Shown here piece after piece: positions 42,074 through 50,840 of a stretch of 64,000 nucleotides of DNA. Below the pieces are notes generated by a model. The model searched no databases. It was not told the DNA's origin and was given only the letters and a program-made list of their open reading frames with translations. The DNA comes from Pedobacter sp. HDW13 (GTDB taxonomy: Bacteria; Bacteroidota; Bacteroidia; Sphingobacteriales; Sphingobacteriaceae), in contig NZ_CP049868.1 in NCBI RefSeq assembly GCF_011303555.1, positions 5,704,001-5,768,000 of the forward strand, given 5' to 3'. Every line of letters starts with the position of its first letter. Within the stretch, counting starts at the first letter, position 1. Position numbers and translations under genes: made by a program.

Positions 42074-43630
42074 TTATTTTAACAGCCACATAGCCTGGTT
42101 TACATCATCGTTACCTCCGTACTGGCTGGCAATGGCGGCCGAAAGGTTAGCCGAATTGTAACTCAGTTCGTTTGAAGGATACAACCATCTTAAAGGAAAA
42201 TTAGTAGATGGCGAATTTAAGTTTGTAGTAGAATTAAGTTTAAATACCGGATAACCCGTTCTTCTGTTTTCGAACCAACCCTGATATTTGTTCCCCTGCA
42301 AAAAGCTGGCTAGATACTTTTGTGTAATTACCTGTGCTATTTGCTGCTCGGTAGTTCCCGTTAAAGCCACAGTAGCCGGAAAAGCATCGATATAAGCCGC
42401 ATCCATTTTCATGTTATGGTTATAATCGGCCAAATCAGGGGTGTATTGGGCTATAAACTTCATTGAGTTGGTAATACCGTTGGCATAATAAGTTTGCGCA
42501 GGTGTACCGGTTATCCAGCCGCGTATGCTAGCTTCGGCCAGAATAAATTGTAAATCCCAATAGTTAAAAACGCCTACAGGCTCTGCGTTTACCAGGTTTA
42601 CGTAACGGGCATTGATATCGGCATAGTCTTTATTCACCCTTCTGGTTTGTAAACTCGAAAATGAATCGGAAGGCTCTACACTGGGATATGCTGCCATATC
42701 GCTTTGCGAAACACCGGCAGTAATTTTAACCGGAGATGGCTTGGCATAATAGAAAAGACGCTTATCGTTAGTTCCCTTTAGTGGTTCTAATAGTACATTG
42801 GTTAACATGGTATAATTCGACTTAACGAATGAGTTACCCGATCCAGCGGGAACATCGCTCCATGGATAATTCTGACCAGCAGTTGCATTGTAAGCCAATG
42901 CAAAGTTATCATTGAAATCGCGCATTAAAGGGCGGTTGGCTACGATATCCTTAAAGCGTTCAATCACTTTCAAATCGGCATCACCTGTTTTTTTATAGAG
43001 ATTGATTAATACATGCAACTCGAAACTATTGGTTAACCTTCTCCATTTATCGGTACTGCCAGCAAAAATAGGATCGCCTTCAAAGGTAGCTCCTGATGCA
43101 AATAAGGCATTGGCCTGATCCAGCTCGTTCAAAATACCAAGGAAAACCGTTTTTTGGCTATCATATTTAGGTTGTAATATCGCCTCCGATTCGCCTTTAA
43201 CAGCATCGGTATAGGGAATATCACCAACCTGCATGGTGGTCATAAAAAATTGCCATGCTCTTACAAAATGGCCCAATGCCTGGTAGGATTTTTTTAGCCC
43301 ATCGCTGGTGGCGTAATTTTCCATAGGGGTAATATTGCGCAAGAGGGTTATCCTACTAAAATCAGTGCGGCTAATTTTGTTGTATTGAAAATTCTCTTGT
43401 CCTTCGCCCCAGGTTAGATATTTGCCCAGTAAGAATGGCTGCATAAAAGATTTGGTGCTGCTGATATCTCCTCTGGTAATATTTAAAATCATACCCGTAG
43501 CCAGCATGGCTGAATTTACCTGTGTTGTTGTATTGGGATTGGTATTGATATCGTCGAACTTGCTACAACCGTTACTTAATAGTGCCAATGCAGGCAATAG
43601 TAAGCTATATTTTAAAAATTTACTTTTCAT
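42074..43630 (-). CDS. SusD/RagB-type nutrient-binding lipoprotein (SusD-like_2)
   Basis: Surface lipoprotein that lids the SusC transporter and binds its ligand. The ATG at 43630 gives MKSKFLKYSLLLPALALLSN with a Cys at position 22 as lipidation site; 518 residues in all. FDDINTNPNTTTQVNSAMLA after the Cys is the typical SusD-like_2 start. TPR-like helices fill the middle, and the WFENRRTGYPVFKLN segment lies near the C-terminus. It is 25 bases after susC. The ligand is not readable, and no glycoside hydrolase, sulfatase or peptidase accompanies the pair. Confidence 0.93.
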   Translation of the reverse strand: MKSKFLKYSLLLPALALLSNGCSKFDDINTNPNTTTQVNSAMLATGMILNITRGDISSTKSFMQPFLLGKYLTWGEGQENFQYNKISRTDFSRITLLRNITPMENYATSDGLKKSYQALGHFVRAWQFFMTTMQVGDIPYTDAVKGESEAILQPKYDSQKTVFLGILNELDQANALFASGATFEGDPIFAGSTDKWRRLTNSFELHVLINLYKKTGDADLKVIERFKDIVANRPLMRDFNDNFALAYNATAGQNYPWSDVPAGSGNSFVKSNYTMLTNVLLEPLKGTNDKRLFYYAKPSPVKITAGVSQSDMAAYPSVEPSDSFSSLQTRRVNKDYADINARYVNLVNAEPVGVFNYWDLQFILAEASIRGWITGTPAQTYYANGITNSMKFIAQYTPDLADYNHNMKMDAAYIDAFPATVALTGTTEQQIAQVITQKYLASFLQGNKYQGWFENRRTGYPVFKLNSTTNLNSPSTNFPLRWLYPSNELSYNSANLSAAIASQYGGNDDVNQAMWLLK

Positions 43631-43655
43631 AAAATCTTCTTTAAACAATAAATAA

Positions 43656-46600
43656 CTAGAAACCTACCTTAACATTAAAACCTACCATTCTCATTGATGG
43701 TGAGTTTAAGTTCTCGGTATCAACATCGGGATCTGAGTATTTGAAATTGGTCCACATAAACAGGTTCTGCCCGGTTAACGAGAAAGATGCGTTCTTTAAG
43801 CCCAGTTTAGTTGCTGTTTTTGATGGTAAGCGGTAACCCAGTGAAACTTCACGTAGCTTAACAAACGATTCGTTCTGTACCCTTGCATCGCCACCACGGT
43901 ACCATTGTGCATAATCCTGATAGCCAATTGGCACATCATTTACGGCATATTTACGGGTATCGCTGGTAATCTGACCGTATTTATCGTAAGTAACACTTCC
44001 TGATACCACTTTAACCCCCTGGCCAACATAATTATTCTGCCCAAGTACTACCTGATTGTAACGATATTCGTTATCTGTTTCGGGAGCAGTACCTGAATCG
44101 AACATTTTATCGTAAACGTAATTGTACATTAAGCCACCAATACGCCCGTCGATATTAACGCCAAGCGACCAGTTTTTATAGGTGAAATTATTGATAAAGC
44201 CAAAACTGAAATCGGGATCTCCGTAACCTAGTTTTTTAACATAATCGCTCCAAACCGGGTAACCACTTTCGTGAATTACATTCCCTTCGGGATCTTTAAC
44301 CCAGTAATTATCAGTATAGGTATCTAACCTTTCTCCTTTTTTAACCCATAAATTATCAGGAGAGTATACCGGATCTAAATTTACATAATAACGGTGCTGG
44401 TTAGACCAGTTGATAGTAGAATACCATTCGAAATCTTTGTTTTTGATCACTGAACCATCCACTGTAATTTCAAGCCCCCTTCTTTCAAAAGTTTCCTGGG
44501 TGTTTATAATAGCCATAGAAAAGCCCGAAGAATTTGGCAAGAATGCTGTATTACCATTTTGCTTCAAATCGGTTTGTCTGTTGTAATAGTATTTATTAAA
44601 ATAGGCTACATCAAAATGCAGGCGTTTTTTAAATAAATATCCGGCAGCTCCAATCTCGTAAGTTCTGTTAGAGCTTGGTAATAAACCTTCCCCGATAAGG
44701 TAATTTGGATAACTTGCAGAATTTAGGCCATTCCAGGCAGCAGTAGTTGTACCGTATGCTTTATTAATTGCAAACGGATCGAATGCTGTTTTAAATACGG
44801 CCCACGAACCACGGATCTTGAACATATCAATAACCTTTGGTAGTTTAACCAATTCAGAAACTACGATACTCGAACCAATTGATGGATAAAAGTAAGACCG
44901 CGACGCTTTTGGTTGTGCAGAATTCCAATCGTTTCTACCGGTAAAATCAAGGAAGATGGCATCGTTATAGCCAATAGAAGCCCTGCTATACAAACTGTTG
45001 ATCTGTCTGGTTCCATATCCTTGTGATACTGTTGGTGGCTCTACCGAACCTGCTAACGAATAAAAAGTTGGCGAAATTAATCCGTTCTTAGTTGTTCCAC
45101 TTAAGGATTCGTCTATATAATAATAAACCGTTCCACCCGCCAAAGCATCTATTGTAAACTTGTTAAGTTTCTTTTTATACCCCAGTATTAAATCATCATT
45201 TGTACTAAAGCCTCTCGAATCCTGAATAGAATACATTCCTCTGGCATTCCAACCACTTCCATTCACCGCACCACCACGGGTAGAAAATATATTTGCAGTT
45301 GGGTTGCGGAAAGTAGTTTTGTTATTATAGTTATCGTAACCTAAGCGTACCAATAAATTAAAGTCGCTATTGATCTGATAACTGGCCGTAACATTCGCAT
45401 TTAAGGTATTGTTTTGGGTACCATTTAACTTCTCGTAAGCGATTAAATATGGGTTATCGTACCAGTTGGTGTACATCCAGTTCTGGGTTTTATAAGGCAC
45501 TTTCCAGTAATCTTTATAATCGCGAATATCGTATTCAGTACCTGTCCACATAATTAACTGGTACAAATAACCCTGGTTGTTATAACCTCCGCCCCAAATT
45601 TGGTCGGCCCAGCGGCGGCTTACCCCCATGTGTCCTTCCAGTTTAAATTTATCGCTTAGCTTCATCTCACCGGCCATGGTTAAATTCACCATGTTCAGGT
45701 TCTGATTTGGGAATTGTCCTTTATTGTAAATATCATTTAATCCAATCCTAAAGCTTCCGTTCTCGCCGGTTTGGGCAATACTGATATTGTTATTTAAAAT
45801 AATCCCTGTAGATGTAAAATTCTTCAGGTTATCTTTCCCTTTCGATACCAAAGGCATATTATCTTCAAACTGCTTGGTAACAGGATTCCAGTCTCTGGCA
45901 GTTTTACCTGCATCAAGCTTAGGACCCCAAACGTAGTCGTTATCAATAACGCCATTCTGTCCCCTGCCATACGAGCTTTGTACCTTAGGTATAGCCAGGA
46001 AACCCAATGATGCCATGGTATTGCTGTTGATATCAATTGAGAATCCTTTACCTGCAGCACCTTTTTTGGTTGTAATTAAAAGTACACCTCCCGATGCTCT
46101 TGAGCCATACAATGCAGATGCGGTTGGGCCTTTAAGTATATCCATACTTTCAATATCATCAGTAGGCACATCTCTTAACGACATGTTACCATAAGGCACA
46201 CCATCTATAACCAACATAGCTGGTTCGCCACGTAATTCAATAGTAGGACGGGCATTAAATTCGGTTGAGTTTTTTATTACCAAGCCAGAAACCCTTCCGG
46301 TTAATGAAGTAGCAACATCTACACCTTTAACGGTTTGCAGATCTTTGCCCGCTACCTTTTGTACGGCATAACCCAACGATTTTTCTGACCGTTTTATTCC
46401 CAAAGCTGTAACTACCACATCTGTTAATTCGGTTGTGGCAGCTTGTAAAGAAATCTTATAATCACGTTTGCTGTCAATAACAATTTCTCTGGTAGTGTAA
46501 CCAATAAACGAGATAATCAGCGTGGTACCTACATTGGCATTAACTGAAAAGTAACCATTAGCATCAGTTGAAGTTACCGACTTGGTTTCTTTAACCATTA

Positions 46601-47045
46601 TGCTAGCGCCAACAATAGGCAAGCCATTTTCGTCTGAAACTCTGCCACTAATCGTTTCGAAAAACGGATTTGAGATCAGCTCATTTTTTTTTCTGAGTAC
46701 AATTGTTTTATCAAATATTTTGTAGCTCAGTAACTGATTTTTAAGGCATAAATTAAGCACCTGCTCAAGTGGTGCATTTTTCACATCGATGCTTATATTG
46801 TGTGCATTTTGCAGTTCAAGATTATCGTAAAGAAAAACGTATTGGGTTTGTTTCTCTATCGATTTAAATATCACTTCCATCGAAACATTTTTTTGTTTCA
46901 ATGTGATGTTCTGACTATAAACACTTGCGCTTACCTGGCACAGACAAGCGAATAAAAATAGTGCGGTTAGTTTCATCACCAATATTAATTGTGTGGGCTT
47001 ACGCCGGATTAATGATCCGGTCATAAAAAATGTACTAAAATTCAT
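43656..47045 (-). CDS. SusC/RagA-type TonB-dependent transporter with STN signalling domain
   Basis: A 1129-residue outer-membrane transporter. After a cytoplasm-side signal region (LVMKLTALFLFACLCQVSAS), an STN domain (residues about 45-120, ITLKQKNVSMEVIFKSIEKQ) marks it as a transducer that contacts FecR. A carboxypeptidase-like domain (about 130-215, SGRVSDENGLPIVGASIMVK) and the plug follow, with TALGIKRSEKSLGYAVQKV and LRGEPAMLVIDGVPYGNMSL. The large barrel ends in MRMVGFNVKVGF. It pairs with susD downstream. Its expression is expected to depend on the ECF sigma and FecR genes upstream. Its leader lies opposite the RNA element at 47056. Confidence 0.95.
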   Translation of the reverse strand: MNFSTFFMTGSLIRRKPTQLILVMKLTALFLFACLCQVSASVYSQNITLKQKNVSMEVIFKSIEKQTQYVFLYDNLELQNAHNISIDVKNAPLEQVLNLCLKNQLLSYKIFDKTIVLRKKNELISNPFFETISGRVSDENGLPIVGASIMVKETKSVTSTDANGYFSVNANVGTTLIISFIGYTTREIVIDSKRDYKISLQAATTELTDVVVTALGIKRSEKSLGYAVQKVAGKDLQTVKGVDVATSLTGRVSGLVIKNSTEFNARPTIELRGEPAMLVIDGVPYGNMSLRDVPTDDIESMDILKGPTASALYGSRASGGVLLITTKKGAAGKGFSIDINSNTMASLGFLAIPKVQSSYGRGQNGVIDNDYVWGPKLDAGKTARDWNPVTKQFEDNMPLVSKGKDNLKNFTSTGIILNNNISIAQTGENGSFRIGLNDIYNKGQFPNQNLNMVNLTMAGEMKLSDKFKLEGHMGVSRRWADQIWGGGYNNQGYLYQLIMWTGTEYDIRDYKDYWKVPYKTQNWMYTNWYDNPYLIAYEKLNGTQNNTLNANVTASYQINSDFNLLVRLGYDNYNNKTTFRNPTANIFSTRGGAVNGSGWNARGMYSIQDSRGFSTNDDLILGYKKKLNKFTIDALAGGTVYYYIDESLSGTTKNGLISPTFYSLAGSVEPPTVSQGYGTRQINSLYSRASIGYNDAIFLDFTGRNDWNSAQPKASRSYFYPSIGSSIVVSELVKLPKVIDMFKIRGSWAVFKTAFDPFAINKAYGTTTAAWNGLNSASYPNYLIGEGLLPSSNRTYEIGAAGYLFKKRLHFDVAYFNKYYYNRQTDLKQNGNTAFLPNSSGFSMAIINTQETFERRGLEITVDGSVIKNKDFEWYSTINWSNQHRYYVNLDPVYSPDNLWVKKGERLDTYTDNYWVKDPEGNVIHESGYPVWSDYVKKLGYGDPDFSFGFINNFTYKNWSLGVNIDGRIGGLMYNYVYDKMFDSGTAPETDNEYRYNQVVLGQNNYVGQGVKVVSGSVTYDKYGQITSDTRKYAVNDVPIGYQDYAQWYRGGDARVQNESFVKLREVSLGYRLPSKTATKLGLKNASFSLTGQNLFMWTNFKYSDPDVDTENLNSPSMRMVGFNVKVGF

Positions 47046-47055
47046 GATTGAATTT

Positions 47056-47163
47056 GGGTTTAAAACATAATTGCTTAGATAACTTATTGTGTCCCTGCTG
47101 CAGATCAGCTGGCGCAGGTTTTTAACCCACTCATTGCAAATAAAGTGGTACGAACACTTTGCA
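47056..47163 (+). ncRNA. Candidate structured RNA, copy A (antisense to the susC leader)
   Basis: Shares with copy B (49436-49530) the identical 18-base block GCTTAGATAACTTATTGT (47073-47090) and the identical 15-base hairpin AGTGGTACGAACACT (47144-47158). Both also have GGGTT (47056-47060) able to pair with AACCC (47124-47128), and a CCTGC/GCAGG hairpin (47094-47118). It begins 11 bases upstream of the susC ATG on the opposite strand. Only a weak -7 box (TGAATTTG) precedes it and no clear T-run terminator follows, so expression is less certain than for copy B. Strand was chosen by analogy to copy B. It could correspond to a Bacteroidota Rfam family such as Flavo-1 or 6S-Flavo; not checked. 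Confidence 0.5.
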
Positions 47164-47247
47164 TTGCTTTTAAGCGGATTGAGATCGAATGTCTGGAGTA
47201 TTATATCTTCATATGCTGCACTTTATAGTTTGATTTGGTTTGGTTAT

Positions 47248-48450
47248 TTATTTAGGGTTCACTGTAATCTGATTGTATTCTACTTTGCAATGAATACCAC
47301 TGTAAGCCAGCATTTCGACTAATTTTGCTATACTCACATTTCTAGGTATTTTGCCTGAGTATTGTTTTGCCGGAATTTTGCCATTGTAGATCACCTCCGC
47401 ATCATACCAACGCGAAACCTGGCGCATCACTGATGGGAGATCTGACTTTTCGAACTGGAAGTAGCCATTTTTCCAGGCAACTACAGCCTCGAGATCTGCT
47501 ATCTCATTTACTGCAATACCATCAACTTTACCATTCAGGCTAGCCTGTTGACCAGGTTTTAAAAGTGCCTTTTTATTGCCCCGTTTAATTTCAATACTAC
47601 CTTCGAGCAAGGTAGTACGCTGATAAGCTTCATCAGCATAAGTATTTACGTTAAAATGAGTGCCCAGCACTTTAATATCAGATTGATCGGTATGAACAAT
47701 AAATGGCTTTGTTTTATTTTTAGCTACTTCAAAGTACACTTCACCGGTAACTTCTACTTTACGTTCATTGCCAACAAAAGCGGAAGGAAATTTAACCGAC
47801 GAGCTTGCATTAAGCCACACCTCAGTACCATCTACCAGAATTAAATGGTATTGGCCACCGCGTGGGGTGCTTACTGTGTTGATGGCTGCTGCTTTTGCAG
47901 TTGTGTTACCTGTAAACCTGTAAAGCAACTCGCCGCTTTTCGTTTTAATTACCTGCACCCCGGATTGGTTTGCAACTTGCCCATCAGCAGTTTTATTGAG
48001 GATAACCTGAGAACCATCGGCCAGTTGCAGTACTGCATTGTTGCCTCCCGGAATAATTGGTTTTGTATTTGTTTTAATTGAGGTAGCCAAAACGGGAGAG
48101 CGATCGCTTTGGTTGAAATAGCTATATATACCCGCAATTAAAGCAATTAAAATAACCGCCGCTTTAAAAAACAGTGCATAATTTAATTTAATCTGCTTAG
48201 GTTTTGGTTTATCGATATGGATTATTCTAGCAGTTACCCGATTTAAAATTTGTTTTTTAACTTCAATATCTGCTAACTCGTTATGTGTTAAATCAGCACC
48301 ATCAATACGCTCGTACCACTCCTCTACCAGCTTTTTTTCGGCTGGTGTAGCAGTTTGGTTATTGTATTTTTCGATTAAATATTTGATTTCGTTCGTATTC
48401 AAAATAGTGGCTTTTATATGTGTATACGGTTGCCTGGCATAAAGTACCAT
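47248..48450 (-). CDS. FecR-family anti-sigma factor
   Basis: Single-pass inner-membrane regulator that holds the ECF sigma factor and receives the signal from the SusC STN domain. The 400-residue product has a cytoplasmic N-terminal domain (residues about 20-85, EIKYLIEKYNNQTATPAEKK), one membrane segment (about 92-110, FFKAAVILIALIAGIYSYF), the FecR domain (about 190-280, VSTPRGGQYHLILVDGTEVW) and a C-terminal DUF4974 STN-interacting domain (FQFEKSDLPSVMRQVSRWYD). The ATG at 48450 is used. A TTG at 48402 just before the conserved region is also possible. Order sigma-fecR-susC-susD is the classical arrangement. Confidence 0.93.
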   Translation of the reverse strand: MVLYARQPYTHIKATILNTNEIKYLIEKYNNQTATPAEKKLVEEWYERIDGADLTHNELADIEVKKQILNRVTARIIHIDKPKPKQIKLNYALFFKAAVILIALIAGIYSYFNQSDRSPVLATSIKTNTKPIIPGGNNAVLQLADGSQVILNKTADGQVANQSGVQVIKTKSGELLYRFTGNTTAKAAAINTVSTPRGGQYHLILVDGTEVWLNASSSVKFPSAFVGNERKVEVTGEVYFEVAKNKTKPFIVHTDQSDIKVLGTHFNVNTYADEAYQRTTLLEGSIEIKRGNKKALLKPGQQASLNGKVDGIAVNEIADLEAVVAWKNGYFQFEKSDLPSVMRQVSRWYDAEVIYNGKIPAKQYSGKIPRNVSIAKLVEMLAYSGIHCKVEYNQITVNPK

Positions 48451-48547
48451 GGCATTATTATTTTTTTTTATAATAAATTGCTAAAACCTGCCTAAAGGTC
48501 TATCAAAGGCATTAATAACCAATTATTGGGCAAAATGAAAAGGAAAA

Positions 48548-49135
48548 TTATAAGTGTTTGGCAATAAACAGAGCCAGTAAGGCTAGCGAAGAATCATAAT
48601 CCTTAACACGCGTACGCAAGCGCTGGTAAGCCATTTGTAACTGATTTTTCACGGTTTGCTCGGATAAAGACAAGTCCTGTGCGATTTGCTTTATAGAAAG
48701 GTCGTCCTCTCGTTTAAGCAGGTAAATTTCTTTCATTCGTACCGGCATCCGTTCTACTTCGGTATCAATAATGGCTTTCAGTTCTTTTTCTAAGATTGTA
48801 TTTTGAGAATGTATATCGGATGGCGCTACATTAGCGGTTACACTAATGGCATATTTTAAGCGAACGCTGTCTTTTTCGTAAAGTTTTAAGATTTTGTTGC
48901 GGAGGATCGCAAATAAATAGGCCAGCACACTGCCTTCGGCATCCAATAATTCAATCTTATCCCACAAACTTACAAATACATCCTGAACCAGATCCTGGGC
49001 CAGATCGGTGCAGTGTACCTTTTTATAAGCTTGTTTGTATAGCGCATTCCAGTAAGCATCGAACACCAGGTTAAATGCTTTATTTTTGTCTAATTTGACC
49101 AGAAGAAAAAAGTTACTTTCTAATGCTTTGTACAT
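48548..49135 (-). CDS. ECF-type RNA polymerase sigma factor (FecI/RpoE-like)
   Basis: A 195-residue ECF sigma factor expected to drive the downstream susCD genes. Region 2 is FDAYWNALYKQAYKKVHCTD then LAQDLVQDVFVSLWDKIELL (about residues 25-65). Region 4 is MPVRMKEIYLLKREDDLSIK then QIAQDLSLSEQTVKNQLQMA (about 130-170). There is no transmembrane anchor. The ATG at 49135 is preferred over a TTG 14 codons upstream. fecR lies 97 bases downstream on the same strand. The pairing suggests autoregulated, signal-dependent expression. Confidence 0.94.
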   Translation of the reverse strand: MYKALESNFFLLVKLDKNKAFNLVFDAYWNALYKQAYKKVHCTDLAQDLVQDVFVSLWDKIELLDAEGSVLAYLFAILRNKILKLYEKDSVRLKYAISVTANVAPSDIHSQNTILEKELKAIIDTEVERMPVRMKEIYLLKREDDLSIKQIAQDLSLSEQTVKNQLQMAYQRLRTRVKDYDSSLALLALFIAKHL

Positions 49136-49177
49136 AAACAATCTGGGATGACGGTTAAGGTTTTTAAGGTGCGCCAA

Positions 49178-49423
49178 AGAAATAACATCATTATTAACCT
49201 AATGTTAAATTTATTAAATTATTTGGTACAGCGTTGTTAAATTAAAAATTTGCTGATACAAAAAAGAATACCTGATATAACTGGGATGTGATTATTTGAT
49301 GTAAAAAATGGGTTTCTACTTATCCTTTAAGTGTACTGGTTATCTATTTGGTTAAAAATATATTGCTGCACAAGATAGCATTTCCTGCAACAAATTACCC
49401 TGTTAAAAAACGCTTAAAATTTA
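49178..49423. other. Upstream region of the ECF sigma gene
   Basis: AT-rich DNA with no convincing reading frame. It should hold the promoter of the ECF sigma gene on the minus strand, but no clear TAnnTTTG box was found. Confidence 0.4.
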
Positions 49424-49431
49424 TACCTTTG
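49424..49431 (+). promoter_or_regulatory. -7 promoter box of RNA copy B
   Basis: TACCTTTG matches TAnnTTTG, and the next GGG at 49436-49438 is the likely transcription start of the RNA element. No strong -33 TTTG is present. Confidence 0.55.
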
Positions 49432-49435
49432 AAAA

Positions 49436-49530
49436 GGGTTAACATATAGCTTAGATAACTTATTGTTTCCTGCTTGCAGGAATAAACCCGATTTAACGAG
49501 GAGTGGTACGAACACTTCTCGTTTTTTTTT
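49436..49530 (+). ncRNA. Candidate structured small RNA, copy B, with its own promoter and terminator
   Basis: A compact unit of about 95 bases. A -7 box lies at 49424. GGGTT (49436-49440) pairs with AACCC (49485-49489). The conserved GCTTAGATAACTTATTGT (49449-49466) and a TTCCTG-CTTG-CAGGAA hairpin (49467-49482) lie inside. The 3' hairpin AACGAG-G-AGTG / CACT-T-CTCGTT (49495-49523) has the 7-base loop GTACGAA and is followed by a T-run to 49530, which is a full intrinsic terminator. No ORF fits it. Copy A shares the core and the 3' hairpin loop. Whether it matches an Rfam family (for example Flavo-1 or 6S-Flavo) is not known to me. Confidence 0.65.
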
Positions 49531-49588
49531 AAAACACCCCTCGTTACAAGGGGCATTTCTGTTAATCATTGGGGGGTGTTTCTTTATT
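49531..49588 (+). terminator. Second hairpin after RNA copy B
   Basis: AACACCCC (49533-49540) pairs with GGGGTGTT (49573-49580) and is followed by TCTTTATT, a terminator-like layout. CCCCT (49537-49541) can alternatively pair with AGGGG (49549-49553), so two exclusive folds are possible. It may be a back-up terminator. Confidence 0.45.
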
Positions 49589-49753
49589 CTCGCTAAGACT
49601 AATAATGTGCTAAAACCATTTTTTTAGTCTCCAGGAATTGCTTTCTATCTATAAATTTTATATTATTAAGTATTAATCAGGCAATCTGTTTTGTGGCCCG
49701 AATGTATCGATATTTAATGCTTTGAAGAAAAGATTTGAAAGAAAAAAACAACG
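49589..49753. other. AT-rich region upstream of the LacI-type gene
   Basis: No gene seen. It separates the RNA element from the LacI promoter and operator. Confidence 0.5.
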
Positions 49754-49763
49754 CAAACGTTTG
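49754..49763. promoter_or_regulatory. LacI-type operator upstream of the lacI-family gene
   Basis: CAAACGTTTG is a perfect 10-base palindrome with the central CG typical of LacI-family operators. It lies two bases upstream of the -7 box TAATTTTG (49766-49773), so binding would block the promoter and give autorepression. An identical site is at 50841-50850. Confidence 0.75.
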
Positions 49764-49765
49764 AT

Positions 49766-49773
49766 TAATTTTG
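49766..49773 (+). promoter_or_regulatory. -7 promoter box of the LacI-family gene
   Basis: TAATTTTG matches TAnnTTTG and lies 44 bases before the ATG at 49818, directly beside the operator palindrome. Confidence 0.5.
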
Positions 49774-49817
49774 TATTATTACATATTGAAGAAATTTAAT
49801 GTAGTTTAGCACTTAGA

Positions 49818-50834
49818 ATGCAATCGAAACCAACAACCATAAAGGAAATAGCCAGAATTTTAAACATCTCACCCTCCAGTGTATCAAGAGGGCTGCATGA
49901 CCATCCGAGTATTGGAGCAGTAACCCGTGAGAAGATTAAACAGCTGGCCAAGTCTCTGAACTATGAGCCTAATAATGCGGCTATACTTTTTCAAAAAGGC
50001 AAAACTTACACTATTGGAGTAATTTTACCAGAACTTTCTGAACACTTTTTCTCTATAGCCATTTCGGCAATTGAAGATGAGGCCATCAAGAAAAACTATA
50101 CGGTAATTTTTGCCCAGTCGCACGATAACTATGAACAGGAAGTAAAGCTGGTAGAAAAAATGAAAAACCAACGTGTGGATGGATTATTGGTCTCGATCAG
50201 TAAAGACACCTCGAAGTTTGATCATTTTGAAAAATTAAATTCTTTCAATATTCCGGTAGTATTTTTTGATCGGATCCCTCCTTTTAAAAATGTCCACTAT
50301 GTAGCTTGCAGCCTCGAGAGCGCAACCATTAAGGCGGTAAACTACCTGCTTAAAAAAGGGCACAGAAGTATTGGTATGATTAACGGGCCAAGCACACTGT
50401 ACGCCAGCGAAGAGCGTAAAGATGGGTATATGCAAGCCATTACTTTTAACCGTTTAAAGTTCGATCCATCTTTAGTAGTCAACTGCGATTTAACCGAAGA
50501 AGGTACCATAGAAGCTGCTGAACAGTTTTTAAACCACAAAAGGAAACCAACCGCAATTGTTGCATTTAACGATTATGTGGCTTTGTTTTTAATCAAGTAC
50601 TTTAAAAAATTAAATGTAATTAACGATTTCGATGTAGTGAGCTATGCCAATCTGCCTATTATCAGTTACCTGGATAATTCGCCGGTTGCTTCGGTAGAAC
50701 AATACCCCTATTTACAAGGACAAAAGGCTGCAAACATCCTGTTGGATTTGATTCATAGCCCCGTTCCCGAAAATCAGGCCTATTACAATACCATTGTAGA
50801 ATCAGACCTGATTATTAATGAGGTTAAAGAATAG
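49818..50834 (+). CDS. LacI-family transcriptional regulator
   Basis: A 338-residue DNA-binding repressor. The N-terminal helix-turn-helix is TTIKEIARILNISPSSVSRG (residues about 5-24), followed by the hinge helix region NYEPNNAAILFQKGKTYTIG. The periplasmic-binding-protein-like domain (IGVILPELSEHFFSIAISAI to the end) binds an effector, often a sugar or nucleotide. The effector is unknown. An operator palindrome lies in its own promoter and another directly after its stop. Its target beyond itself is not obvious; no other perfect copy of the palindrome was noticed near the susC operon. Confidence 0.93.
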   Translation: MQSKPTTIKEIARILNISPSSVSRGLHDHPSIGAVTREKIKQLAKSLNYEPNNAAILFQKGKTYTIGVILPELSEHFFSIAISAIEDEAIKKNYTVIFAQSHDNYEQEVKLVEKMKNQRVDGLLVSISKDTSKFDHFEKLNSFNIPVVFFDRIPPFKNVHYVACSLESATIKAVNYLLKKGHRSIGMINGPSTLYASEERKDGYMQAITFNRLKFDPSLVVNCDLTEEGTIEAAEQFLNHKRKPTAIVAFNDYVALFLIKYFKKLNVINDFDVVSYANLPIISYLDNSPVASVEQYPYLQGQKAANILLDLIHSPVPENQAYYNTIVESDLIINEVKE

Positions 50835-50840
50835 TACGGG

